Part shown: piece by piece, positions 5,914-12,250 of the stretch
How the letters are laid out: each line of letters starts with the position of its first letter
Numbering within the stretch: the first letter of the stretch is position 1
Assembly (NCBI RefSeq): GCF_901873365.1
Contig: NZ_CABFLM010000074.1
Coordinates: 1 to 13,814 of the forward strand
Source of the DNA: an uncultured Aggregatibacter sp.
GTDB lineage: Bacteria > Pseudomonadota > Gammaproteobacteria > Enterobacterales > Pasteurellaceae
Direction of reading: 5' to 3'
Length of the DNA stretch: 13,814 bases
Position numbers and translations under genes: made by a program
Notes under the pieces: model-generated
What the model saw: the letters and a program-made list of their open reading frames with translations, nothing else
Databases searched by the model: none
Told to the model about the DNA's origin: nothing

Positions 5914-6846
5914 ATGAATACAGCAAACTCAATCGAAAAAAAACAAAATTACAATTTCAATAAATTACAAAAACGCCTGCGCCGCAATGTGGGCAATGCC
6001 ATTGCCGATTTCAATATGATTGAAGAAGGCGACAAAGTGATGATATGCCTTTCCGGTGGGAAAGACAGCTATACCTTATTGGATATTTTGCTCAATCTAC
6101 AACAAAACGCACCGGTCAATTTCGAGATCGTGGCGGTGAATTTAGACCAAAAACAACCGGGCTTTCCGGAACACGTTCTGCCGACATATTTACAAAAAAT
6201 CGGTGTGGATTACAAAATTGTTGAAGAAAATACCTACGGCATCGTGAAAGAAAAAATCCCGGAAGGGAAAACCACTTGTTCTCTTTGTTCCCGTTTACGC
6301 CGTGGGATTTTATACCGTACAGCGACCGAACTTGGTGCCACAAAAATCGCATTAGGGCATCATCGCGATGATATGTTGGCGACGCTATTTTTGAACATGT
6401 TCTACGGCGGAAAATTAAAATCCATGCCGCCAAAATTGATTTCTGACGATGGTAAGCACATTGTGATTCGTCCGCTTGCCTATTGTAAAGAAAAAGACAT
6501 TGAGAAATACGCCGTTGCGAAACAATTCCCAATCATTCCTTGTAACCTGTGCGGTTCACAGCCGAATTTGCAACGACAAGTGGTGAAAGACATGTTGAAC
6601 ACTTGGGATCGCCAATATCCGGGCCGTTTAGAAACCATGTTTAGCGCCATGCAAAACATTACCCTTTCACATTTATGTGATCCGAAATGCTTTGATTTTA
6701 AAGGGATAAAACAGGGGCAGTTATTTGATGGCATCGAAGGGGACACGGCATTTGATGAAGAAAAGATCACCCCGATGACATTTGACGATGACGATCAAGC
6801 TGATTTCAGTGAACAAGGCATGATTGCCTTTAAAGAAGTCAAATAA
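5914..6846 (+). CDS. ttcA: tRNA 2-thiocytidine(32) synthetase TtcA
   Basis: Installs 2-thiocytidine at position 32 of certain tRNAs using ATP and an iron-sulfur cluster. From Met at 5914 the protein has 310 aa (E. coli 311). The PP-loop SGGKDS at 47-52 and cysteines Cys122, Cys125 and Cys213 (in CSLC and CNLC) fall at exactly the E. coli positions of the ATP site and cluster ligands. LGHHRDD (148-154) is another conserved block. The open frame extends 11 codons upstream to ATG 5881, but that codon lies in the -10 box and the extra residues do not match homologues. No clear Shine-Dalgarno precedes 5914. The C-terminus is acidic and variable. It is monocistronic and convergent with folC, sharing the terminator at 6869-6904. 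Confidence 0.95.
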   Translation: MNTANSIEKKQNYNFNKLQKRLRRNVGNAIADFNMIEEGDKVMICLSGGKDSYTLLDILLNLQQNAPVNFEIVAVNLDQKQPGFPEHVLPTYLQKIGVDYKIVEENTYGIVKEKIPEGKTTCSLCSRLRRGILYRTATELGATKIALGHHRDDMLATLFLNMFYGGKLKSMPPKLISDDGKHIVIRPLAYCKEKDIEKYAVAKQFPIIPCNLCGSQPNLQRQVVKDMLNTWDRQYPGRLETMFSAMQNITLSHLCDPKCFDFKGIKQGQLFDGIEGDTAFDEEKITPMTFDDDDQADFSEQGMIAFKEVK

Positions 6847-6868
6847 AAACACTATCAAACAAACGCAA

Positions 6869-6904
6869 AAAAATAGCACTGATATGCTTCTCAGTGCTAT
6901 TTTT
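6869..6904. terminator. Bidirectional terminator between ttcA and folC
   Basis: A perfect 14-bp stem (6869-6882 with 6891-6904, core ATAGCACTGA) has an 8-nt loop. The A-run on one side and the T-run on the other make it functional in both directions. It lies 22 nt after the ttcA stop and 7 nt beyond the folC stop. It is the only clear terminator here not built from uptake signals. Confidence 0.92.
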
Positions 6905-6911
6905 GTTTATA

Positions 6912-8264
6912 TCACCTTGATGGCTGACTGAATGTCAAAAACTCACCTACGGTATGAAAAGAGCCAAAGACCAGCACGGTATCATTTTTATTCGCCATTT
7001 CTACCGCACTTTTCACGCCTTCTGCCACAGAATCGGCACTGCTGCCCTGCACTGTCAAATGCTGTTGTTCGGCAACTTGTCGCAAGGTGAGCAATAATGC
7101 TTTCCCCTCTTGCCCGCGATACCCCCCTAACGTGACGCAATGCCATTCATCCACCAGTGGAAGTAATGGCGTCAACACACCTGCCGCATCTTTATCTTTT
7201 AAAATCCCGCAAACGGCAATCAGTTTTCCCTGAGATTGGGCTTTAAGTGCGGTCAGTTTTTCTGCTAAATAACGTGCTGCGTGCGGATTATGCCCCACAT
7301 CAATAATCATACGCGGTAGGTCTTCCACTTCGCGATCAACCATTTGCGCCAAATGCGTTAAGCTTTCCGGTTTCATGGTTTGAAAACGCCCGGTGAGTTC
7401 CACCTCAAGCAACGACTTTTTCACGATTTCTAGAGAAATCTCAAACGGCAATTTTTGTACTGCTGCAAGTGCTGTTGCGGCATTGGCTAAGGGAATGTGG
7501 CAAAGCGGTAAATCCGTGAGCAAATTCCACCGCACTTTTTCATCTTCATGCGTGGTTTGCCATGTCCAACCTAGTTCTTGTTGACTAAAGTCCCAACCAA
7601 GATGACGACAAAATAATTGACAACCTAATGTTTCCGCATGCGCCAACATGGTTTGTGGAATGTTAGGCTCGCCGATAATCACCGGTTTATTAGCGCGGAA
7701 AATTCCCGCTTTTTCAAAACCGATTTGATCGCGCGTAGAACCGAGGAAATCCGTATGATCAATGTCAATACTGGTAATGACTGCCATATCATTGTCCACG
7801 ATATTCGTGGCATCCAAGCGACCACCCAGCCCCACTTCTAAAATCACCACATCCAATCTTGCCTGTTTAAACAAATGTAACGCAGACAGCGTGCTGAATT
7901 CAAAATATGTTAATGATTGCGTTTTGTTTTGCTCAATATACGCAAAAGACGCCGTGTGCTGTGCATCATCCAGCTCTTGATTCTGAATGCGAACACGTTC
8001 GTTATAACGTAACAGATGCGGTGAAGAATAGACGCCAACACGATAACCCGCATTCAATAAAATGGTTTCTAATAAACGGCAAGTGGTACCTTTGCCATTT
8101 GTACCGCCTACGGTAATCACGAAAGGTGCCGGCGTGAGCAAATCCAATGCTTGGGCGACAGATTTAATGCGTTCCAGCCCTAAATCAATCGCTTTAAAAT
8201 GACTGTTTTCCAAATAAGAAAGCCACTCGTCGAGTGGCGAAGTGGCTTTTAAAATTGTGTTCAT
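6912..8264 (-). CDS. folC: Bifunctional dihydrofolate / folylpolyglutamate synthase FolC
   Basis: Joins glutamate to dihydropteroate to make dihydrofolate and extends the glutamate tail of tetrahydrofolates, as a cytosolic Mur-ligase-type enzyme. The 450-aa protein has the ATP P-loop GGTNGKGTT (53-61), YSSPHL (79-84), the family block EVGLGGRLDATN (143-154), IDIDHTDFLG (166-175), EKAGIFR (184-190, containing the lysine region carbamylated in homologues) and IDVGHNPHAARYLAEKL in the C-terminal domain. The ATG lies 2 nt after the accD stop (TAA-AT-ATG), so translation is probably coupled to accD, the same order as in E. coli. Codons 6-15 contain a strong hairpin. Three uptake signals (7003, 7245, 7529) fall inside the gene. 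It lacks the dedD-cvpA genes that follow folC in E. coli; here ttcA converges instead. Confidence 0.96.
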   Translation of the reverse strand: MNTILKATSPLDEWLSYLENSHFKAIDLGLERIKSVAQALDLLTPAPFVITVGGTNGKGTTCRLLETILLNAGYRVGVYSSPHLLRYNERVRIQNQELDDAQHTASFAYIEQNKTQSLTYFEFSTLSALHLFKQARLDVVILEVGLGGRLDATNIVDNDMAVITSIDIDHTDFLGSTRDQIGFEKAGIFRANKPVIIGEPNIPQTMLAHAETLGCQLFCRHLGWDFSQQELGWTWQTTHEDEKVRWNLLTDLPLCHIPLANAATALAAVQKLPFEISLEIVKKSLLEVELTGRFQTMKPESLTHLAQMVDREVEDLPRMIIDVGHNPHAARYLAEKLTALKAQSQGKLIAVCGILKDKDAAGVLTPLLPLVDEWHCVTLGGYRGQEGKALLLTLRQVAEQQHLTVQGSSADSVAEGVKSAVEMANKNDTVLVFGSFHTVGEFLTFSQPSR

Positions 8265-8266
8265 AT

Positions 8267-9154
8267 TTATTCTTCTGTGATTAATTCGCTTTCCACAAAA
8301 GGAGATGGCTTATTCATCAGTTTGCTGACCAAACTTGCCAAGGTATTACGCATATCAGCACGTTTTACGATCATGTCGATTGCACCTTTTTCCAATAAAA
8401 ATTCACTGCGTTGAAAACCTTCCGGCAATTTTTCACGCACGGTTTGTTCAATAACACGCGGACCGGCAAAACCGATTAAGGCTTTGGGTTCAGCAATGTT
8501 GATATCGCCCAACATCGCGAAACTTGCAGAAACGCCACCTAAGGTTGGATCCGTTAATACGGAAATGAATGGCACGCCTTTTTCACGCATTTTAGCCAAC
8601 ACGGCGCTGGTTTTTGCCATTTGCATGAGGGAGAACAAGGCTTCCTGCATACGTGCGCCACCACTGGCGGAGAAACAGACAAACGGGCAATTTTCTTCCA
8701 TGGCTTTTTCTGCGGCTTTGACAAATTTCGCCCCCACCACAGACCCCATGGAGCCGCCCATAAAGCTAAAGTTAGAGGCTGCCGCCACGATCGGCATATT
8801 GTATAACGTACCGTAGAATGCAATTAACGCATCTTTTTCGCCGGTATCTTTCTGAGCGGCGGTAATACGATCTTTATATTTCTTCAAGTCTTTGAATTTC
8901 AAGATATCTTTCGGTTCTAACTCGGCGGCTAATTCTTGTACGCTGTCTTGATCCAATAAGCCCAATAAGCGTTCACGCGCATCAATACGCATATGGTGCC
9001 CGCATTTTGGGCAAACTTCCAAATGACGTTTTAATTCTTCACGATATAGCACCTGTTCGCATGAGGTGCATTTTGTCCACACACCTTCAGGTACATTGGC
9101 TTTGCGGGAAGAAGACGAAGTGCTTTTACTAAAAATTCTATCAATCCAGCTCAT
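8267..9154 (-). CDS. accD: Acetyl-CoA carboxylase carboxyltransferase subunit beta AccD
   Basis: With AccA it transfers the carboxyl group from biotin to acetyl-CoA, giving malonyl-CoA for fatty acid synthesis. The protein begins MSWIDRIF, as in E. coli, at 9154 and has 295 aa. The open frame runs 9 codons further upstream, but AAAGGTT (9159-9165, minus strand) is correctly spaced only for 9154. Cys29, Cys32, Cys48 and Cys51 (CTSC, CPKC) form the N-terminal zinc ribbon. The crotonase-like carboxyltransferase core includes SGGARMQEA, LTDPTLGGVSASFAMLGD and FAGPRVIEQTV. It is the first gene of the accD-folC operon and divergent from the esterase gene. The upstream 9182-9250 is AT-rich with no clearly best promoter. 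Confidence 0.97.
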   Translation of the reverse strand: MSWIDRIFSKSTSSSSRKANVPEGVWTKCTSCEQVLYREELKRHLEVCPKCGHHMRIDARERLLGLLDQDSVQELAAELEPKDILKFKDLKKYKDRITAAQKDTGEKDALIAFYGTLYNMPIVAAASNFSFMGGSMGSVVGAKFVKAAEKAMEENCPFVCFSASGGARMQEALFSLMQMAKTSAVLAKMREKGVPFISVLTDPTLGGVSASFAMLGDINIAEPKALIGFAGPRVIEQTVREKLPEGFQRSEFLLEKGAIDMIVKRADMRNTLASLVSKLMNKPSPFVESELITEE

Positions 9155-9350
9155 ATTTAACCTTTTTCTCTTGATTAACAAAAAATTACGCGCTATTAGA
9201 CCATAATTTTAAAAAATTTTATAGCAATTTATACTGATCTGATTAGTCATCAAGTGCGGTCATTTTTTCGGGTATTTTTATTTGATAAAAACATTAGAAA
9301 AACTGACCGCACTTTGCTACGCTAGCGCAAAAACTCACATAGGAACATGT
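9155..9350. promoter_or_regulatory. Divergent accD / esterase control region with inverted uptake signals
   Basis: AT-rich DNA between two divergent starts. TATACT at 9230-9235 could be a -10 element for the esterase, but its -35 is poor. AAGTGCGGTCA (9252-9262) and TGACCGCACTT (9304-9314) form an 11-bp inverted repeat with a 41-nt loop, not followed by a T-run in either direction. If the TATACT start is right, the hairpin lies in the esterase 5' leader. Confidence 0.4.
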
Positions 9351-10301
9351 ATGAAACCGTTATTATTGGCACTCTCTTGTGGCGTATTCTTTAATCTTGC
9401 CGAGGGACATCAAGCAACTTCAATGGGCAATTTAAAACCGGCAATTCTCCCTAGTGCACAAGAATATGTGCTTCACAGCCAATTTACGAAAAAAGATTAT
9501 CGCATTCAGGTGATGCCTGTTGGAGAAGTAAAGCATATCGGCTATTCCGTTCTCTACGTGTTGGACGGCGATGCCCTTTTCCCCGCGGCTGCCAGCATGG
9601 CACAAAACATGATGGCACGCTCACAAGAAACCAATGCCGTACCATTTTTAATCGTCGGCATCGGCTACCCGAATACTCAACTTCTTAATCCGGCAGAACG
9701 CGCACAAGATTATACGCCGCCGTCAGAAAGTTACGATGATACAGGCGATAAAACCAATAAAAAATTTGGTGGTGCGGAAAATTTTTATCGCTTTATTCAG
9801 GAAGAACTCGCGCCGGATTTGCATCGCCGTTTTTCAATTAACACGGCTCAACAAAACATTTTCGGGCATTCTTATGGTGGTCTATTTAGTTTATATAGTT
9901 TGTTTAATCACCCAAATGGGTTCCGCAACTATCTTATCGTCAGCCCTTCAGTATGGTGGAATCAGCAACGGATTTTGCAAGATTTACCTGCATTTTCCAA
10001 ACGCCTACAAAAAATAAAAGAAAAAATTGGCGTGCGTTTTACCGTTGGAGAATATGAACAAAAATTGGCGCCCTATATGAAACAAGATCCCCAACGACAA
10101 AAGCAGTTAGATCAGCGCGCCATGGTGACGCAAGTCAATAATTTAGCGGAAAAACTGAATGGGCTGCCTAATGATAAGCTAGCGGTTGTGAGTAAAATTT
10201 ATCCTGAAGAAACCCATATGACCAGTGTCATGCCGGCTTTATTAGAGGGGTTGAAGTGGCTTTATTCTCGCTGTAAAGCACAACAGGATTGTGAATTTTA
10301 A
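9351..10301 (+). CDS. Exported alpha/beta-hydrolase, esterase D family (Fes/IroE/BesA-like)
   Basis: A 316-aa predicted secreted serine esterase. Residues 1 to about 19 resemble a short signal peptide (MKPLLLALSCGVFF), with plausible cleavage near Gly19; Cys10 does not sit in a proper lipobox. The mature part has YSVLYVLDGD (65-74), VGIGYP (102-107), RAQDYTP (117-123) and the nucleophile Ser174 in GHSYGG (172-177). His289 (in EETHM) is the likely catalytic histidine, and Cys309/Cys314 could form a disulfide. The pattern is that of the PF00756 family, which includes IroE and BesA, hydrolases of ferric catecholate siderophores, but also S-formylglutathione hydrolases and others. No siderophore or iron-uptake gene adjoins it, so the substrate is open. 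The start is ATG 9351 with AGGA at 9341-9344; an in-frame TTG at 9282 lies upstream but would bury the signal peptide. Confidence 0.85.
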   Translation: MKPLLLALSCGVFFNLAEGHQATSMGNLKPAILPSAQEYVLHSQFTKKDYRIQVMPVGEVKHIGYSVLYVLDGDALFPAAASMAQNMMARSQETNAVPFLIVGIGYPNTQLLNPAERAQDYTPPSESYDDTGDKTNKKFGGAENFYRFIQEELAPDLHRRFSINTAQQNIFGHSYGGLFSLYSLFNHPNGFRNYLIVSPSVWWNQQRILQDLPAFSKRLQKIKEKIGVRFTVGEYEQKLAPYMKQDPQRQKQLDQRAMVTQVNNLAEKLNGLPNDKLAVVSKIYPEETHMTSVMPALLEGLKWLYSRCKAQQDCEF

Positions 10302-10305
10302 ACAC

Positions 10306-10347
10306 CAAAGTGCGGTCAAAAATGTTGTATTTTTTCACCGCACTTTG
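10306..10347 (+). terminator. Esterase gene terminator made of inverted uptake signals
   Basis: CAAAGTGCGGT (10306-10316) pairs with ACCGCACTTTG (10337-10347). After a C/C mismatch the stem continues with five A-T pairs (10318-10322 with 10331-10335), leaving an 8-nt loop. TCTTTATTTAT follows. It starts 5 nt after the stop codon. Confidence 0.85.
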
Positions 10348-10413
10348 TCTTTATTTATAGCCAACCAAAGTCTGGTTATAAAAACTATACGCTATGCGTA
10401 TGGAGTCCTTCCT

Positions 10414-10517
10414 CGTAGCGTGCAACTTGTTGCACGAATAATTAACCTCAATGCGTAATTCACGATTTCATGCGTAGCGCGTGCATCTTGATGCACGACG
10501 GAACCACGCACGGAACG
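10414..10517 (+). repeat. Composite REP (BIME-like) element, right copy, units E and F
   Basis: Inverted copy of the element at 132-233. Unit E (10414-10436) has GTAG plus the AAC/GTT stem. Unit F (10474-10497) has GTAG plus the ATC/GAT stem, with two extra bases (CG) between GTAG and the stem. The linker and the CACGGAACG flank are conserved too. Together with unit G the order and orientation mirror units B-C-D at the left end. Confidence 0.75.
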
Positions 10518-10547
10518 TTATTTAACGCTTTCGGGCATTCATGATTT

Positions 10548-10570
10548 CGTGCAACAAGTTGCACGCTACG
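10548..10570 (-). repeat. REP-like unit G (AAC/GTT type)
   Basis: An 8-bp stem CGTGCAAC/GTTGCACG (10548-10555 with 10558-10565) is followed by CTAC at 10566-10569, which is GTAG on the minus strand. It faces unit F. By position and orientation it corresponds to unit B of the left cluster. Confidence 0.75.
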
Positions 10571-10572
10571 AT

Positions 10573-10672
10573 TCACTAAAATAGTGATATGAAAATAAAC
10601 ACAGTGACCGGTTTTCACAAGCCTCTTTAGGGCTTGTGAAGTATAAGCCCTTATAGGGGAGCCTAAAAACCG
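10573..10672. other. Dense inverted-repeat block, candidate structured RNA or cis element
   Basis: Several pairings crowd into 100 bp. TCACTA-AAA-TAGTGA is a palindrome at 10573-10587. TTCACAAGCC (10614-10623) pairs perfectly with GGCTTGTGAA (10631-10640) around a 7-nt loop. CGGTTTT (10609-10615) can close an outer stem with AAAACCG (10666-10672), at the cost of two pairs of the first hairpin. AGGGCTT (10629-10635) can instead pair with AAGCCCT (10645-10651), and CCCT (10648-10651) with AGGG (10655-10658), so pairings 1:2, 2:3 and 3:4 exclude each other. No T-run follows 3:4 on either strand, so it is not a standard attenuator. I recognise no known RNA family. It may equally be another dispersed palindromic element. 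Confidence 0.45.
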
Positions 10673-10844
10673 AACGTTTTACGTGCAGATTATTATTCGT
10701 CCTTAATTCATTCTTATTTGCTTTATTTTTCTAATTGTGTACCTTTAAACGCTCTCTGCGAATGCCATTGAATATTTGTTACATCGATCTTCTCCGCCTA
10801 GGCTGACAAAACCCTAAACCGATTTCTTGTGCTTTATGATGTTG
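10673..10844. other. Non-coding stretch upstream of ytfL
   Basis: About 170 bp in which I see no convincing gene. There are only very short ATG frames without ribosome sites and a single 8-bp palindrome (GCCTAGGC, 10796-10803). Confidence 0.5.
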
Positions 10845-10853
10845 TGATAGAAT
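10845..10853 (+). promoter_or_regulatory. Candidate extended -10 promoter of ytfL
   Basis: TGATAGAAT is an extended -10 (TGN followed by TAGAAT, 5/6). The best upstream -35 (TTGTGC, 10827-10832) is only 15 bp away, which fits a promoter relying on the TG extension. A start near 10860 leaves a 20-nt leader carrying TTAGG before the ATG. Confidence 0.45.
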
Positions 10854-10879
10854 GCAATCATTTCTCCCATTAGGTCAGA

Positions 10880-12208
10880 ATGAGTAAAAATATGATGAGT
10901 TTATGGTCTGCTATTTTCATTTTAATTCTGCTGATTATTATCAGTGCTATCGTCTCCTCCGCTGAAATTTCCTTGGCGGGCGCACGTCGTATTAAATTGC
11001 AAAATATGGTGAACGAAGGTAACACCAAAGCGGCGTTGGTATTGAAATTACAAGAACAACCGGGACGTTTCATCACGGTTGTACAAATTGGCTTGAATAT
11101 GGTTGCCGTGCTCGGCGGGGTGATTGGCGAAGCGACAATTCGTGTCTATTTACAAGCTTTCATTAATCAATACACGGATGCGCCTTGGGTGGAAAGTGCC
11201 GCTTCGTGGCTGGCGTTTATCATCGTCACGGCTTCTTTTATTTTATTCGCAGATTTAATGCCAAAACGCTTGGCGCTGCTCAATCCTGAAGCGATGGCGT
11301 TACGTACAGTGCGTATTATGCAAGTTTGCATTTTCCTGCTGAAGCCGATTGTTTGGATTTTCGACTCGTTAGCGAATGTCATTTTCCGTCTGTTTAAAAT
11401 CTCTACGGTGCGGGTAGAAAGCATGACGCCGGAAGATATTGTCGCCGTGGTGGATGCCGGTGCCGAAGCCGGTGTGCTAAAAGCGCAAGAGCATTATTTG
11501 ATTGAAAATATTTTCGATATGCAACAGCGCACAGTGACATCAACGATGACCACACGCGAAAACATTGTGTTTTTAGACCGCACTTTTAATCGCCAACAGG
11601 TGTTGGATACCCTAACAAAAAATTCGCACTCTAAATTAATTATTTGCGATAAAGGTTTAGATCACATTCTAGGCTATGTAGAATCGCACAGCTTGCTCAC
11701 TTTATTCTTAAAAGAAGAACAAGTGCAGGTAACCGACCATCGCTTATTACGCAAACCGCTATTTGTACCGGATACCCTGTCTTTATATGAAGTGTTGGAG
11801 CTGTTTAAATCCACCGGCGAAGATTTTGCCATTATTGTGAATGAATATGCTCTGGTTGTGGGTATCGTAACGTTAAATGATGTGATGAGCATTGTAATGG
11901 GCGAATTAGTTTCCAATGAAGAAGAACAAATTATCCGCCGTGATGAAGATTCTTGGCTTATTGATGGTGCGACCCCGTTGGAAGATGTGAAACGCGCCTT
12001 GGATATTGAAGCCTTCCCGCATGACGAGAACTACGAAACGATCGCCGGTTTTATGATGTATATGCTACGCAAAATCCCGAAAAAAACGGATTTTGTATTG
12101 TTCGATCGCTACAAATTTGAAATTATCGACACCGAGAATTTTAAAATCGACCAACTGATGGTATCTTTTCGGAAGGATTTACCACAAGAAGAGACAACGA
12201 TAAATTAG
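10880..12208 (+). CDS. ytfL: CNNM/CorC-type inner-membrane protein YtfL
   Basis: A 442-aa polytopic inner-membrane protein of the UPF0053/CNNM family, best matching E. coli YtfL (447 aa). Residues 1 to about 175 form the DUF21 domain with hydrophobic segments near 8-27, 66-86, 108-126 and 143-168, and the family blocks SSAEISLAGARRIKL (26-40), VVQIGLN (67-73) and FADLMPKR (123-130). A CBS pair follows (about 215-340, with EDFAIIVNEYALVVGIVTLNDVM well conserved in YtfL), then a C-terminal CorC_HlyC domain (GFMMYMLRKIPK). Relatives are tied to Mg2+ homeostasis, and E. coli YtfL has been reported as a putrescine exporter, so the transported substrate here is uncertain. AGG lies 5 nt before the ATG. 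The stop codon lies within the hairpin at 12204-12232. Confidence 0.93.
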   Translation: MSKNMMSLWSAIFILILLIIISAIVSSAEISLAGARRIKLQNMVNEGNTKAALVLKLQEQPGRFITVVQIGLNMVAVLGGVIGEATIRVYLQAFINQYTDAPWVESAASWLAFIIVTASFILFADLMPKRLALLNPEAMALRTVRIMQVCIFLLKPIVWIFDSLANVIFRLFKISTVRVESMTPEDIVAVVDAGAEAGVLKAQEHYLIENIFDMQQRTVTSTMTTRENIVFLDRTFNRQQVLDTLTKNSHSKLIICDKGLDHILGYVESHSLLTLFLKEEQVQVTDHRLLRKPLFVPDTLSLYEVLELFKSTGEDFAIIVNEYALVVGIVTLNDVMSIVMGELVSNEEEQIIRRDEDSWLIDGATPLEDVKRALDIEAFPHDENYETIAGFMMYMLRKIPKKTDFVLFDRYKFEIIDTENFKIDQLMVSFRKDLPQEETTIN

Positions 12209-12232
12209 CCTGCCATTTCGCTGCAGGCTAAT
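12204..12232. terminator. Shared hairpin between convergent ytfL and ndh
   Basis: A perfect 10-bp stem, ATTAGCCTGC (12204-12213) with GCAGGCTAAT (12223-12232), has a 9-nt loop. The ytfL TAG stop lies in the left arm. The T-run is poor both ways (CTCAAAAAG on plus, TTTATCG on minus). It fits better as the end of ndh, or as a weak bidirectional terminator. Confidence 0.55.
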
Positions 12233-12250
12233 CTCAAAAAGTAACTTGAA

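Larger units (their letters stand above)
118..11585. repeat. DNA uptake signal sequences (17 exact AAGTGCGGT cores)
   Basis: Exact 9-mers start on the plus strand at 243, 1520, 3490, 3920, 5819, 7245, 9252 and 10308, and as the reverse complement at 118, 365, 3453, 5361, 7003, 7529, 9306, 10337 and 11577. These are recognised during natural transformation in Haemophilus/Aggregatibacter-type Pasteurellaceae. Six lie inside coding genes (sanA, purR, three in folC, ytfL). Three inverted pairs form hairpins at 3451-3500, 9252-9314 and 10306-10347, and a fourth pairs with a one-base variant at 5361-5407. Confidence 0.95.

Noticed and set aside
6116..6532. Long antisense frame (138 codons) opposite ttcA
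   Set aside because: It is a shadow of a strongly conserved gene, with no ribosome site, promoter or recognisable protein pattern. Similar shadows opposite or within metX, accD, folC, sanA and ytfL were dropped for the same reason.
9155..9181. Nine extra N-terminal codons of accD
   Set aside because: AccD homologues start MSWI-, and the AAAGGTT ribosome site lies inside the extension.
9282..9350. N-terminal extension of the esterase from a TTG start
   Set aside because: It would put 23 residues before the signal peptide, runs through an uptake signal and has no Shine-Dalgarno. ATG 9351 with AGGA is better.
10762..10806. 14-codon ATG frame in the ytfL upstream region
   Set aside because: No ribosome site and no sign of regulatory codons or an adjacent terminator.
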